Below the pieces are notes generated by a model. That model had not been told where the DNA came from. It was given only the letters and a program-made list of their open reading frames with translations, and searched no databases. From IMG/VR virus record IMGVR_UViG_3300021197_001279, positions 1 to 64,000 of that record: a stretch of 64,000 bases of DNA; one strand, 5' to 3'. The stretch comes from a virus. Positions 24,849 to 34,757 of the stretch are shown here, piece after piece (within the stretch, counting starts at the first letter, position 1; every line of letters begins with the position of its first letter). The position numbers and the translations under genes were made by a program.

Positions 24849-27023
24849 TTAGAATACTCTCCAAAGATCACTAGCTACATAGACCAATTCAACAGCAGCA
24901 AATGGTGACTCAAGACGAATTGAGGCAGCGCCATCAATTAGTTGAGAACCAGCACGGTTGATTGTAATGTAACGTGCAACAGAGCAGTCAGATGGAGCCT
25001 TAACTTTAACTGATTGTCCTATAGCAGGAGAAGCAGGAAGAGTTACAGCATCTTCACCGTCAGCACTCATGTCAGCGAAGTAGTTAACTCCAACAACAAG
25101 AGTACCAGCAGCAGCAACGTTCTGAACTGGAACAGCGACATCAGACATGTATGTCTTCAGAACTGACATGTCCATTCTCTTAAGAGAACCGGCATCAGAG
25201 AAGATCATTTCATCGGTATCAGCAAGGGTACCAGTGAAATCTGTCTGTCCGCTAATAACGTTGTCATTAAGCATAGAGCCTTCAACAGCGTTAGCAGCGA
25301 TAGTCAAAGCACCACCAGCAGCGATAGTAGCATCACCACTAACATTTCCGAAGATTTGATCTTCAAGATTTGAGAAAGTGATTTTCTTGGTAACATCACC
25401 ACCAGCAGAATCAACAAGTGCAAGACTGTCTGCTTGAGCAACACTAGTCTTTGAAGCACCGAGGCCATTAAGACTAACTTCCAACTTACCAGAAGCAGCA
25501 ACGAGACCATCACTGGCCAAGAAGTCACCAATCTTACCGATTTGAGTCTGCTTCATAGTTCCATTGTCATTGTGCAAGAAACCATCACCAGCAGCAAGTG
25601 CAGTAGTACCGATTGAAGAAGCACCATCAAGGAGTGCAAATTCAGCAGCAGTTACAGCAGCAGAAGCATCAGTAGCAGCATCAGCCAAAGCAGGAAGGAA
25701 GTAAGATCCAGCGCTCAAAGTTGGCAATGTAAGAGTAGTATCGGCACCTGGGGCACCTGAACTAAGTACAGTCTCGTGATCATCAGCAGGTCCTTCAAAA
25801 GTGAAAGAACTGGTAATGTTGATTGTGGTTGAGTTAACAGAAGTAACAGAACCATTTACAGTCAAGTTTCCACCAACAGTAAGGTGACCAGTTGTAGAAA
25901 TAGTATCATCAGACTGACTACCGAAAGTAACGTTTCCACCAAGATCAACGTTAAAGTCAATCTTGCTAGCAGCGATAGCAGCATTTGAAGCAACAGAAGC
26001 ATTAACAACAGCATCTGAAGCAAGTTGATCTGCACCAACAGCATCGTCTGCAATCATTGCCTGCTCTACAGCATCATTAGCAATAGTCAAAGCACCACCA
26101 GCAGCAACAGTAGCATCACCAGAAACGTCAGTAAAAACAGCATCACGAAGAACACTGAAATCGATACGCTTAAGGGTACCATCATCAGAAATCATCAACT
26201 CGTCAGCATCAGCAACATCACCAGTCATTGCAGTTTGACCAGTAATAGCAGCAGCGGCAAGTGACAATGCACCACCAGCAGCAATACTTGCTTGACTAGA
26301 AACATTTGCAAAGATTTGATCTTCAAGATTTGAGAAAGTGATTTTCTTAGAGACATCACCGCCAGCAGAATCAACAAGAGCAAGACTGTCAGCCTGAGCA
26401 AGACTAGTCTTTGAAGCACCTAGACTGTTAATGTCAAGAGTAAGCTTGTTGTTTCCAACAGTAAGACCTTCATCAGCCAAGTAAGTAGAGAGACGAGAAA
26501 TATCGGTTCTCTTAATAGTACCATTGTCACTAACGATTAACTCATCAGTAGCAACAATAGCAGCACCAATGTCATCAAGTCCAGAAACGATGTTGTCGTT
26601 AAGCATAGAGCCTTCAACAGCGCTTGCTTGGATAGTAGTAGCACCACTAGAAGCGATAGCAACATCACCACTCATAGCAACTTCTTCATATGAAGTGCCA
26701 TCAGCAACAAGGATCTTACCAGATGTAACATCTGGCATGATGAACTTAGTTCCTGATTGCATTTCGAGATCCTTATGAACCTCAACACCTTCACTACCAT
26801 CAGCAGTAGATAGTTTCATGTAAATGTTTGAACCTTCTTTGATAACAAAAGCAGTTGCTCTAGCATCAGTCAAATTGATTTCCATGTCGTTACCATCAGC
26901 AGAGATAGAATCTAGTGCAATGTCAGCGACGTTCGTTATGTTCGCATCACCAGCGCTGAGACCATCCTCAGCAGTGATTGAACCGGAAGCAACGAATGCT
27001 CCCAATTGAAATTTATAAGCCAT
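24849..27023 (-). CDS. Repetitive tail fibre/adhesin protein
   Basis: 724 residues, rich in Ala, Ser, Asp, Gly. Two long repeat units (about residues 165-300 and 495-620) share SLALVDSAGGDV(S/T)KKITFSN, LEDQIF(A/G)NVS, and LMISDDGTLKR/MIFSDAGSLKR blocks. The last ~50 residues (GSQLIDGAASIRLESPF, AAVELVYVASDLWRVF) match the C-terminus of the next gene upstream, suggesting a shared trimer tip. Such proteins form long beta-structured stalks for host contact. The DNA repeats are near-identical (see repeat entries), so the gene can change length by recombination. A CTATTTA element lies 73 bases upstream, terminator downstream. Confidence 0.8.
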   Translation of the reverse strand: MAYKFQLGAFVASGSITAEDGLSAGDANITNVADIALDSISADGNDMEINLTDARATAFVIKEGSNIYMKLSTADGSEGVEVHKDLEMQSGTKFIMPDVTSGKILVADGTSYEEVAMSGDVAIASSGATTIQASAVEGSMLNDNIVSGLDDIGAAIVATDELIVSDNGTIKRTDISRLSTYLADEGLTVGNNKLTLDINSLGASKTSLAQADSLALVDSAGGDVSKKITFSNLEDQIFANVSSQASIAAGGALSLAAAAITGQTAMTGDVADADELMISDDGTLKRIDFSVLRDAVFTDVSGDATVAAGGALTIANDAVEQAMIADDAVGADQLASDAVVNASVASNAAIAASKIDFNVDLGGNVTFGSQSDDTISTTGHLTVGGNLTVNGSVTSVNSTTINITSSFTFEGPADDHETVLSSGAPGADTTLTLPTLSAGSYFLPALADAATDASAAVTAAEFALLDGASSIGTTALAAGDGFLHNDNGTMKQTQIGKIGDFLASDGLVAASGKLEVSLNGLGASKTSVAQADSLALVDSAGGDVTKKITFSNLEDQIFGNVSGDATIAAGGALTIAANAVEGSMLNDNVISGQTDFTGTLADTDEMIFSDAGSLKRMDMSVLKTYMSDVAVPVQNVAAAGTLVVGVNYFADMSADGEDAVTLPASPAIGQSVKVKAPSDCSVARYITINRAGSQLIDGAASIRLESPFAAVELVYVASDLWRVF
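25341..25460 (-). repeat. Fibre-gene direct repeat, copy nearer the 3' end
   Basis: About 89% identical by hand comparison to 26301-26420, offset exactly 960 bases (in frame). It encodes the SLALVDSAGGDVTKKITFSN unit. Confidence 0.85.
26301..26420 (-). repeat. Fibre-gene direct repeat, copy nearer the 5' end
   Basis: Partner of 25341-25460; includes a 30-base stretch without a mismatch (26311-26340). Confidence 0.85.
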
Positions 27024-27096
27024 ATATTTTTTCCTCCATTAGTATAATATTATGACGAGATGCACAAGCCAACCAGTGACAGAGTACACCTCCTAA

Positions 27097-27103
27097 TAAA
27101 TAG
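27097..27103 (-). promoter_or_regulatory. CTATTTA late-promoter element
   Basis: The coding strand reads TTTACTATTTATTAGG, 73 bases before the ATG of the repetitive fibre gene, in a 102-base gap. Confidence 0.6.
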
Positions 27104-27125
27104 TAAATCTTTGTGACAAAGTCTA

Positions 27126-28223
27126 TCAATAAATAAAGAATTTATCACTACCATTGGTATAAACATTAACAGCAGCGTAAGGTGATTCTAGTATAACTGA
27201 CGTTTGCCCGTCAATTTTGTCTGCACCAGTTGTCTTGATTGTTATGTTAAAATTATTTGAATTTCCTGCCTCATCTTTTATTATAAAGTTGGCACCACTT
27301 GAAAAACCAGAAGCAGCAGGTAGTCGTATGTCAAGAGCAGCAGAAGCAGAAACACCAAGTATTCGATCATTAACAGATGACGTTATTGTCGATGTCACCG
27401 CAGTTCTGGAGAAAACTGCAGATGAAAGTGTCACGGTAACATCGTTGCCACTATTAGATGCAACAACAGCAGCGCCAACAAAGTCAATACTTGTTGCAGC
27501 AGTTGTTATGTTTGAGCCTTCATCTTTAATAGTTAGATTCCCACCAGCAGAGGATGAGATGTCTGTTAATTTTTCGTTAAGGTATTTTCCTGTATAAATG
27601 TAAGCAGAGGCAGTGACTGGTATTGTAGAGGAGTTATAGTCCTGGATGAAAACAACACCGGAGTAATAATCGACCTGCCAATCTACAGTGTCACCGCTTG
27701 TAATTTCATTGGCTGCATCCGTTGGGTCACCCTTGTACAACTTAAGGAAGTATTTGTTGGGACTAGCATTTGAAATAAGAGGTGGTACTAATTGTAACGC
27801 ACCCCTGGTATCATAAACTCTTTGGCTATTAACAAAGGCACCTGAACCCTTTTGCGGGTTGTTTGAAGTGGTTTGGTAATCCGACGGCAGTTTGAGGTAG
27901 TAACCATGAGCACCACTTGTTGATGCCTCGTCTCCACCACCGCCTGTATCATTAGCATCATAAATTGTGTCTGACAGTGAGACAACATCTAAATATACTC
28001 TCTCAACAGTGGCAGGCCCACCAGCAGATGCACTCTGTACAGTAAGAAAGGTGTCACCAGGGCTGTTTGGAATAGTCTCCGCAAAAACACCATCTGATGG
28101 CATTGATACGTTTGATGGAATTGCCTCGTTAACGTCTCCCTTTAAGTTAGACGTGTGTGCTTTACCAAGAAGTTTCTTGGCGGCAAATTGCGTTGATGTT
28201 AAGTTAGTTTTTCCCGTACTCAT
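27126..28223 (-). CDS. Tail fibre/adhesin protein sharing a C-terminal tip with the next gene
   Basis: 365 residues. N-terminal attachment-like region (STGKTNLTSTQFAAKKLLG), middle beta domain with ANKYFLKLYKGD and WQVDYYSGVVFIQDYN, and a C-terminal block LDIRLPAASGFSSGANFIIKD...DKIDGQTSVILESPYAAVNVYTNGSDKFFIY (split over residues 300-365). The tip pattern IDGxxSIxLESPxAAV is shared with the 724-residue fibre, so the two probably fold as trimers with the same foldon-like end. It lies ten bases after the giant 1659-residue gene in one transcription unit. Confidence 0.7.
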   Translation of the reverse strand: MSTGKTNLTSTQFAAKKLLGKAHTSNLKGDVNEAIPSNVSMPSDGVFAETIPNSPGDTFLTVQSASAGGPATVERVYLDVVSLSDTIYDANDTGGGGDEASTSGAHGYYLKLPSDYQTTSNNPQKGSGAFVNSQRVYDTRGALQLVPPLISNASPNKYFLKLYKGDPTDAANEITSGDTVDWQVDYYSGVVFIQDYNSSTIPVTASAYIYTGKYLNEKLTDISSSAGGNLTIKDEGSNITTAATSIDFVGAAVVASNSGNDVTVTLSSAVFSRTAVTSTITSSVNDRILGVSASAALDIRLPAASGFSSGANFIIKDEAGNSNNFNITIKTTGADKIDGQTSVILESPYAAVNVYTNGSDKFFIY

Positions 28224-28232
28224 TTATTTGCC

Positions 28233-31200
28233 TTAATAAGAGATGTTTATCCTAGATAAATATCCTGTCCAATCTTTGTGTGCCGTAATTTTTACAATTA
28301 CATACTGATTATTTCTAATTTGTCTCTGTTGAAGCTGAAGTTGGAAGCTGTTTCCGTTCGCATCAACTGTCTGATCTAGTCCCGATCCACCACCACCATA
28401 GACACCAACACCATCAGTGCTGGGCTGTACTCCTGCGGAGTATGGCTTAACAGCATCACCCCAAGCAGTTGATGTATCATCTAAACCAGTAAAAGATGGA
28501 TCAGACGGTATCTTAATTTCTACATTAATAAATTTGTTTGCCCCTGGTGTGCCTGTGTAAAAAGCGCCAGACTTAGCAACTATTGTTGCATCACCATAAA
28601 GTTGTAGCGTTGGCGTTGCCGATGATACACCAGTCTGGTTTCTAAAGTACCTGTAGAATGTTCTGGTGGCTTTTGTTAGAGATGAATAATTTGGATTGTT
28701 TACAGGTGCCTGTAGTGTTCCACCGTTTGCAACGTTTCTTGTATCTCCAGCGTTTCCGATTTTTAGTGGAGAGATAGCGTAACCATTCACAGTCACCATG
28801 CCATCACAATATGCAGCATAATTTTCGTTATCATTAACAGAATTAGAAGAGTCCCAGGTATTACCACTGTTAGTTACGGCAGCTTGGTTTGCATAATTAC
28901 CAGAGACAATTCTGTAGGTTTCTGTATTAAAATACTCATTAGTGTTTAAATTAGTTGAACCAACAGAGCCAGAGTAAACCATGAAAGCAGTTTTTGAATA
29001 TGTTGTCGTTGTAAGGTTTGTTTTTATTGGGTGATCAACGGTTGATGCAACGGATACGTCATAAGCAGTAAATAAGCTAAGACCCTCTTTGATACTTGTT
29101 AGGTTATCAAACAAGACACTACCAGTAACCTGTATGTCTTCAGCCTCGCAGTTAGCACTATTGTTTAAAGCAGGTAGTGCAGAAGTTGCAGCAGAGACCT
29201 CCGAATTACTAACACCATCTCCATTTATGTTAATTTTTGTAACAGAAGAATTGGTAGTTGTTCCATAAGAAACAGCAGTTGAAGAATTCGAGTAAACGTT
29301 TGAGTAAACCTCAGAGGCTATATATTTAAAACTGGCACTTGGTCTACTAGCAAAGTATCCAACTCCTGACTGGTAATACCTATCAAGGTGATCGAAGTTA
29401 TCTAAACCAGCCGATGAAGAAGTCATAGCAACAGAACTAGAAGCATCATTGACCCAATCAACATAATTTGTTGTCGTATCTGATCCACCAATTCTATGAA
29501 TTACACGAGCATAGTTCCATCCGTTTCGCTGGTCAGTCGTACCAATTGTGTAAGTACCAGTCCTATAGTTCTTATTGTAATCAGGGATACCATCTGTTGT
29601 CTCAGAGAAACTTAACGCATTTGCAACAAAACCAGTGCCATTACTGTTTTGACTATTTATTGTACTCACTGAACTAGCCAATTGTATTGTATGTAATTCG
29701 CTTCCGTTCACCTCAATAACAAGAGAGCCTGTGTAAGCATTCTTAAAGGCATTAGTAGTATAGCTTGGGCTGTTGGCTGAGACATCTTCGTTTAAGTTAC
29801 CGTTTATGACTCTCAAAGATGTTATAACACCTCGCTGGTCTCCAGAAAAAGAATACACACCATTTGAATCTATGTTGGAACTGCCAATCGTTGAGCGTGT
29901 AGCGTTTGAATATCCAGTAACATCATTAGATGCTCCAAATGACAATTTAGAAGTTGTACCCTGGTCATCAGCATCGATGTCATCAAGAGTTGGGGCTTCT
30001 GTCGGAGCAGACACATCAGATGCTCCAAGTTGAAAATCAATTTGGCTAAATGTACCTGTCCAGCCTGCATCTGCAATCATCTTAACAACGACATAATCAT
30101 CATCTGCCACACTCTGTGTGCCAAAAGTTACGCAATGTACAGCATTAGAACTAACAGTTTCACTAGTGTTTGAGTTATCATCTGCGCCATTTATCAAAGC
30201 ACCATTGCCTTCTGCGTAACTGCCAAAGGCAAAGTTTTGTGAAACATCCAAGAAACCAGTTTTATCCGGGAACTTTACGAACATCTGCACGTTATTAGTG
30301 GTAAGCGAGTCGTTGTTAATCCTACTGCTCTTGGTTGTTGTTATTTTTAGATCTCGAATTGTTGCGCCTGATGTGTTTTGTACTTTTCGGAAGTAAGTCC
30401 TTGTCCCGGACACGCTAGAGTAATCAGGCTGGCCGCCATAAGCATTACCAGGGCCAGTGAAATCACCATTAGTAATCCCAGTACCAGAGGTGTTCTTTGG
30501 TGATTGTACTTTTTGTGCGAATACCAATAGCCCATTTGCATGATCCGAACCAGTCATGTGAGACCCAGAGTGCCAAGTTGCTGATGTTACTGCCGATTGA
30601 TTTGCAAAAGAACCAGATGGTAGACGGAAGGCTTCACTAGTAAACCTTTCAGATAAATTAGTTGTGTTGTTCGTAGTGTTGTCTAGTAGGATTCCACTAC
30701 CAGTCGCCGGCCCAACACCAGTTTGAGATTTAAACGGATGCGTGACGGTCACTTCATTTGTAAATGATGTGCCATAATATGTTGTGGTTGAGTTTGTAAA
30801 GCTAGCAGTTAATAAAATCTGCTTGGTGTAATCTTCTGATCCTCCAATTGCTGGAGGGGCTTGTGCCGTTGCAGATCCGTTAGTAGATGAGAATGTAATT
30901 ACACTCCCTGTTGGGTAAGTGTTTCTGTAGAAATTTGAAACCTGTGCATTGTAAACTGGAGCAGCAGAAGTATGGTATTTAACACCAGATAAATACTTAT
31001 CGCCTGAGAGGCCCAAGGATGAGATTCTAGGGTTGGTAAATGTAATTGCACTACCAGAAGCCTCTCCGTCGTTTAACCACTCTAAGAAGTTGGTTGTCTT
31101 CGTGCTAGCACCTATTACGTGTTTGACCTGAGCATAGTTCCAACCATTTCTCTGATCTCTGGTATCAATCACAACTTTTGAGGTTCTGTGCTTAAAGATT

Positions 31201-33212
31201 GTAAATGTTTTATTGTTTGCATCTGTAGCCGGATCAGCAACTGAAAGATTGATAAAACCAGATCCGTTTGCATTTAGGGCAATACCAGTACCTGAACCGG
31301 CGCTGCCTGTGCCTAAATCAACTGCTAGATTAATTGAATGAACGGAAGCACCGTTAACAAACAATTGTAGCGAACCAACCTCTGCATTACCAAAAGCATC
31401 TGCTGGGTGGTTCTCATTGGAACCTTCCATATCCTGAGCAACATTATAATTAACCGTCCCGGTAATCTCTTGATCTTTCTGATAAACGCCGAGTCTAAGA
31501 TTCGCACCAGATGATGCGATTGTAACTTGGTCGTTCACATCCAGTTCAGTAAAACCGGCAGTTGCTGCTTGCTGTGTATATCCTGTTGGGTCATTTGTCG
31601 TGTCAAAAGAAATCTTCATGGCATGACCAGCAGGAACGTTGTAATCAAGTTGGCTTACATCTGGTGCCGCATTTGGTACTAGAACAGAGAACAACTCATT
31701 AAAACGGTCTATCGGTGTACCAACAGGGGTCTCAGTTGTAAAGTCTAGGAAGAGTCCATCATTGTAATTTCCATCCTCGGCTGCACCAATAGTTGCGCCA
31801 CCAGAACCAAAATCAGCCCAATCACCACCAGAATTCTTAAATTGTAAGGTCCCAGAGTTATCTCTAAATCCATAGCCGCTAGCAGTGTCTGTGTCTCCAA
31901 ATGAAATGTAGCCACTACCTTGCACTCGTAAATTGTTTTTGGCAGACAAATACTTACCAGAAACCTCAAGGTCATCTGTTGTTGAATTGAATCCAAGTTT
32001 TACGTCTTGTGAATCTCCAAAGTTTATTTCTCTATCGTCTCCAACAAACACATCTCCCCAACGAAGGCTTGGTGTTCCGAGGGAAAAGTTGTCTGTTGGT
32101 ATTGCAGTTGCATCAGCATTATTTGCGGCGATTGATTTAGGAACAACGTTTCCGAAAACAACAAGACCTCTTTGTTGATCAAAATTGTTTTTATAAACTG
32201 TTCCTTGAAAATCACCAAGGACAGCAATTTCTTGAGTCCTGTCTGAGCCGCTAACAACACCATTGGAGGCGGATAATGGAGCAACTGTCTTTAGGGCAAA
32301 TCTAAAAAACGATTGTTTGGCTGTCGTATTCTCAGTTCTTTTAAACTGAATAGATCCTACTTCTTCCGCAACAGATGGAGATTCGTTAGTGGGCAGCTTA
32401 AAGCTTATCTCTCCTGCATGTAGTTGATTCGAGGTAGAACCAGAAGAAAATGTCCCGCCAAGTGTGTTAGCCAAAAAGATCTGTGGTCTTTGAGTAGCGG
32501 TAGCATTTCTATTTTCCATTTCAATTCTTGGTAAACAAACGCCAACATTATTAGAGTTCATCTTCAATGAACCCATATTTATTTCCATACCATCAGCAGG
32601 GCCTGAGCCGGTGATTGTTACGGCACCAGTTACACGAAGGTTTCCTTTAAATTGGCCACCCTTAATATCAAAGGTTTCGCCCGAACTTCCAATAGATCTC
32701 AAAGGGGCAAAGATTTTAATTGGTGATGCCCCAAAGATGCCGCCCTTAAGGGCAACCGGTGCTTCGAACACAGCAGTGCCAGAAACAGTCAGTGCAGGAT
32801 CTACGGCTCTATTGAATGTAGCGGCATCTGGAATAGAAGAGTCGGCAGCAACAGAGGCTGTAGCGCTATATTCTGTGCTTCCTTCTTTGTAAATTAAATC
32901 TGAATTGTTAGATGATGTTACTCTTATTTGCCCTGTGAATATGTGAGTATCATCAGTAGTGTTTCCAATTTGTGTTGAGCCGGTTTGTGATAAAATTATG
33001 GTCTCGTTAACATTAAGGGTATCAATGTTAAGAGTACCACTTAAATCCATGTCTCCTTTGATAAGAAGACTACCCGTCAAAACTACTGAGGAGCCATCGT
33101 AAACAAAGCTTTGGCTACCAGAGAGATTACTGGCCGAGTCCGATGTTTGGACTGCATGTGTGCCACCTCTACCAAGCGCACCTGAAACATATGCCCAACC
33201 GAATTCTGCCAT
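28233..33212 (-). CDS. Giant adhesin/tail fibre with internal duplication
   Basis: 1659 residues. The first ~450 are a beta-helix-like stalk (GSQSFVYDGSSVVLTGSLLI, LSGTLNIDTLNVNETIIL). Two large domains follow that are copies of each other: (D)QRNGWNYAQVKHVIG near residue 687 and DQRNGWNYARVIHRIGG near 1227, each preceded by a GSL.(L/I).VNG(A/S).(V/L)H(S/T)I segment and followed by TTN(F/Y)(L/V)(E/D)W(L/V)ND. The unit is about 540 residues. The domain content fits a receptor-binding fibre or large decoration. The ATG overlaps the stop of the preceding gene (TAATG). It is the largest gene of the fibre block. Confidence 0.78.
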   Translation of the reverse strand: MAEFGWAYVSGALGRGGTHAVQTSDSASNLSGSQSFVYDGSSVVLTGSLLIKGDMDLSGTLNIDTLNVNETIILSQTGSTQIGNTTDDTHIFTGQIRVTSSNNSDLIYKEGSTEYSATASVAADSSIPDAATFNRAVDPALTVSGTAVFEAPVALKGGIFGASPIKIFAPLRSIGSSGETFDIKGGQFKGNLRVTGAVTITGSGPADGMEINMGSLKMNSNNVGVCLPRIEMENRNATATQRPQIFLANTLGGTFSSGSTSNQLHAGEISFKLPTNESPSVAEEVGSIQFKRTENTTAKQSFFRFALKTVAPLSASNGVVSGSDRTQEIAVLGDFQGTVYKNNFDQQRGLVVFGNVVPKSIAANNADATAIPTDNFSLGTPSLRWGDVFVGDDREINFGDSQDVKLGFNSTTDDLEVSGKYLSAKNNLRVQGSGYISFGDTDTASGYGFRDNSGTLQFKNSGGDWADFGSGGATIGAAEDGNYNDGLFLDFTTETPVGTPIDRFNELFSVLVPNAAPDVSQLDYNVPAGHAMKISFDTTNDPTGYTQQAATAGFTELDVNDQVTIASSGANLRLGVYQKDQEITGTVNYNVAQDMEGSNENHPADAFGNAEVGSLQLFVNGASVHSINLAVDLGTGSAGSGTGIALNANGSGFINLSVADPATDANNKTFTIFKHRTSKVVIDTRDQRNGWNYAQVKHVIGASTKTTNFLEWLNDGEASGSAITFTNPRISSLGLSGDKYLSGVKYHTSAAPVYNAQVSNFYRNTYPTGSVITFSSTNGSATAQAPPAIGGSEDYTKQILLTASFTNSTTTYYGTSFTNEVTVTHPFKSQTGVGPATGSGILLDNTTNNTTNLSERFTSEAFRLPSGSFANQSAVTSATWHSGSHMTGSDHANGLLVFAQKVQSPKNTSGTGITNGDFTGPGNAYGGQPDYSSVSGTRTYFRKVQNTSGATIRDLKITTTKSSRINNDSLTTNNVQMFVKFPDKTGFLDVSQNFAFGSYAEGNGALINGADDNSNTSETVSSNAVHCVTFGTQSVADDDYVVVKMIADAGWTGTFSQIDFQLGASDVSAPTEAPTLDDIDADDQGTTSKLSFGASNDVTGYSNATRSTIGSSNIDSNGVYSFSGDQRGVITSLRVINGNLNEDVSANSPSYTTNAFKNAYTGSLVIEVNGSELHTIQLASSVSTINSQNSNGTGFVANALSFSETTDGIPDYNKNYRTGTYTIGTTDQRNGWNYARVIHRIGGSDTTTNYVDWVNDASSSVAMTSSSAGLDNFDHLDRYYQSGVGYFASRPSASFKYIASEVYSNVYSNSSTAVSYGTTTNSSVTKININGDGVSNSEVSAATSALPALNNSANCEAEDIQVTGSVLFDNLTSIKEGLSLFTAYDVSVASTVDHPIKTNLTTTTYSKTAFMVYSGSVGSTNLNTNEYFNTETYRIVSGNYANQAAVTNSGNTWDSSNSVNDNENYAAYCDGMVTVNGYAISPLKIGNAGDTRNVANGGTLQAPVNNPNYSSLTKATRTFYRYFRNQTGVSSATPTLQLYGDATIVAKSGAFYTGTPGANKFINVEIKIPSDPSFTGLDDTSTAWGDAVKPYSAGVQPSTDGVGVYGGGGSGLDQTVDANGNSFQLQLQQRQIRNNQYVIVKITAHKDWTGYLSRINISY

Positions 33213-34333
33213 TATTCATCGACCCCAGACCCTGATAGTTCATACATTCTAGCAGCAGGAATCTCTGTTAGTGCTGCTTGAAGTTGATAATCTATAGCAG
33301 AACCAGAGGCGGATAAAAATACTTGCTTGCACTTTACTGGTATTGTTACTTCATCTCCGTTACCTGCCAGTGGCCAGAAGTGAAGATTTCGATAAACGTT
33401 GTTAGTCAAAAAGAAAGGGCCAATTACAGGATTTAACTCATCTGACCCTCCAAAGTTTGTTAGATCATTTAGGTCATCATTATTACCACTTGAGTCTTTA
33501 ATGATTGTATTTGCTCCATCAATGACATCATTTTCATTATCGCCAAATTGATACCATAGTTTTAAGTTGGCGCCCTCTATGTTTCTAGGATCTGCTTTCC
33601 CACCGGTATTGTAAAGCGACGTAACGTTAGCCGCACTTAACTCCGCACTCCATACTGCTACTTCATCAATACCAACTACTTTATCTAAATCAATTCCATT
33701 AAATAGAACGAACTTGGTTGAACCAGTGAGAGGGTTCCCAGTGGCCCCAGTTGTTGTCGCGACAGCGCTACCATTCCTGTAAACATTAATGGCGCCACCC
33801 GCAGCACCATCAAAGGCCACTACAAAGTGATTCCAGCCATTTGTGAATTGGTTTGCATCAGAATCTGAGAAACTCTTATATGTTCCACCGGCTGTATCCA
33901 CTGATCTGATCTGAAACCTTCCGTTAAGACCGGAGGGGTTTCTTGGTCTAAATTCAATTGCATTATCTCCAGCTTCGTTTTGCAAAGCAATGAAGTTTTC
34001 ATTAGCATTGAAAGTGCCATTACCATCACTACCGCTAATCCAAAAGGCAAATGATGCTCCGCTTCCGTTTGGAATATCGAAAACATTATCAGAAGTTCTG
34101 AAATCCATAGTCCCTTTGGCCGCCAATGCATTGTTACTTAAAGAGCCGAAATGAACACGCAGTTCACCAGAGCCACTGGTTTTCTTAACCTTAATCTCTT
34201 TTGTGACTTGATAAAAAGATATTTTTTCTTCATTCTCATCAGAAATCTGAGATCCGGTTATAAATGGAATACCAGAAACTAAGTAAGAGCCAGCGTTTTG
34301 AAGACCAGTGGTGTATTTAAATTTTTCACTCAT
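33212..34333 (-). CDS. Virion protein of a three-member family with inserted LamG/ConA domain
   Basis: 373 residues. The N-terminal ~70 (KFKYTTGLQNAGSYLVSGIPF) and C-terminal ~50 residues (VKCKQVFLSASGS, then ALTEIPAARMYELSGSG) match the two small neighbours. In between lies a ~230-residue insertion with a typical LamG/concanavalin A-like plan: FAFWISG, GWNHFVVAFDGAAGGAINVYRNG, and KVVGIDEVAVWSAELS. Such domains bind sugars. The insertion turns a small surface protein into a likely carbohydrate-binding one (inference). GAGGGGGACC precedes the ATG. Confidence 0.78.
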   Translation of the reverse strand: MSEKFKYTTGLQNAGSYLVSGIPFITGSQISDENEEKISFYQVTKEIKVKKTSGSGELRVHFGSLSNNALAAKGTMDFRTSDNVFDIPNGSGASFAFWISGSDGNGTFNANENFIALQNEAGDNAIEFRPRNPSGLNGRFQIRSVDTAGGTYKSFSDSDANQFTNGWNHFVVAFDGAAGGAINVYRNGSAVATTTGATGNPLTGSTKFVLFNGIDLDKVVGIDEVAVWSAELSAANVTSLYNTGGKADPRNIEGANLKLWYQFGDNENDVIDGANTIIKDSSGNNDDLNDLTNFGGSDELNPVIGPFFLTNNVYRNLHFWPLAGNGDEVTIPVKCKQVFLSASGSAIDYQLQAALTEIPAARMYELSGSGVDE

Positions 34334-34343
34334 TTGGTCCCCC

Positions 34344-34757
34344 TCACGTATTTATGCCAGAACCAGTAAGTTCATACATGCGCCCTACTGGAATTTGGGT
34401 TTGTGAGGCAAATACTGAAAATGTAATTGATCCGCCACTGGCATTGGAGAAGTAAATTTCTTTACATTTTAGATCTAAAGTAAGACTAGTGTTATTTGGA
34501 ACGTCGTAGTAATGCTTGTTCGCAACAACATTTGCAGTAGAACTAGTTGAGACAAGGTGCACCCTAAGATCTCTATTACTAGTGGTTTCTGTGTTTGTTA
34601 TTACTACCTGCTTTGTTACATGTAAAAACTCAAGTTCTTGCTCACTAACTCCACTACCGGCGGTATGACCTAGTGTGTAAGTCTTAAGGTAAGGGTAGCC
34701 TGAGGAGACATAACAACCTGCTGCCTGCAGGCCTGGTGTATAGTGAAAGACTGACAT
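34344..34757 (-). CDS. Small virion surface protein, family member 2
   Basis: 137 residues. N-terminus SVFHYTPGLQAAGCYVSSGYPYLK, middle RDLRVHLVSTSS, C-terminus DLKCKEIYFSNASGG then QIPVGRMYELTGSGI. It shares this frame with the genes on both sides and probably has a compact beta-sandwich. The start overlaps the previous stop (TAATG). Role unknown; probable decoration or fibre-cap protein because the family is embedded in the adhesin block. Confidence 0.7.
   Translation of the reverse strand: MSVFHYTPGLQAAGCYVSSGYPYLKTYTLGHTAGSGVSEQELEFLHVTKQVVITNTETTSNRDLRVHLVSTSSTANVVANKHYYDVPNNTSLTLDLKCKEIYFSNASGGSITFSVFASQTQIPVGRMYELTGSGINT

Noticed and set aside
24737-24871. N-terminal extension of the 186-residue fibre-associated gene
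   Set aside because: The extension would translate the terminator hairpin and promoter element; GGGAGG marks the internal ATG as start.
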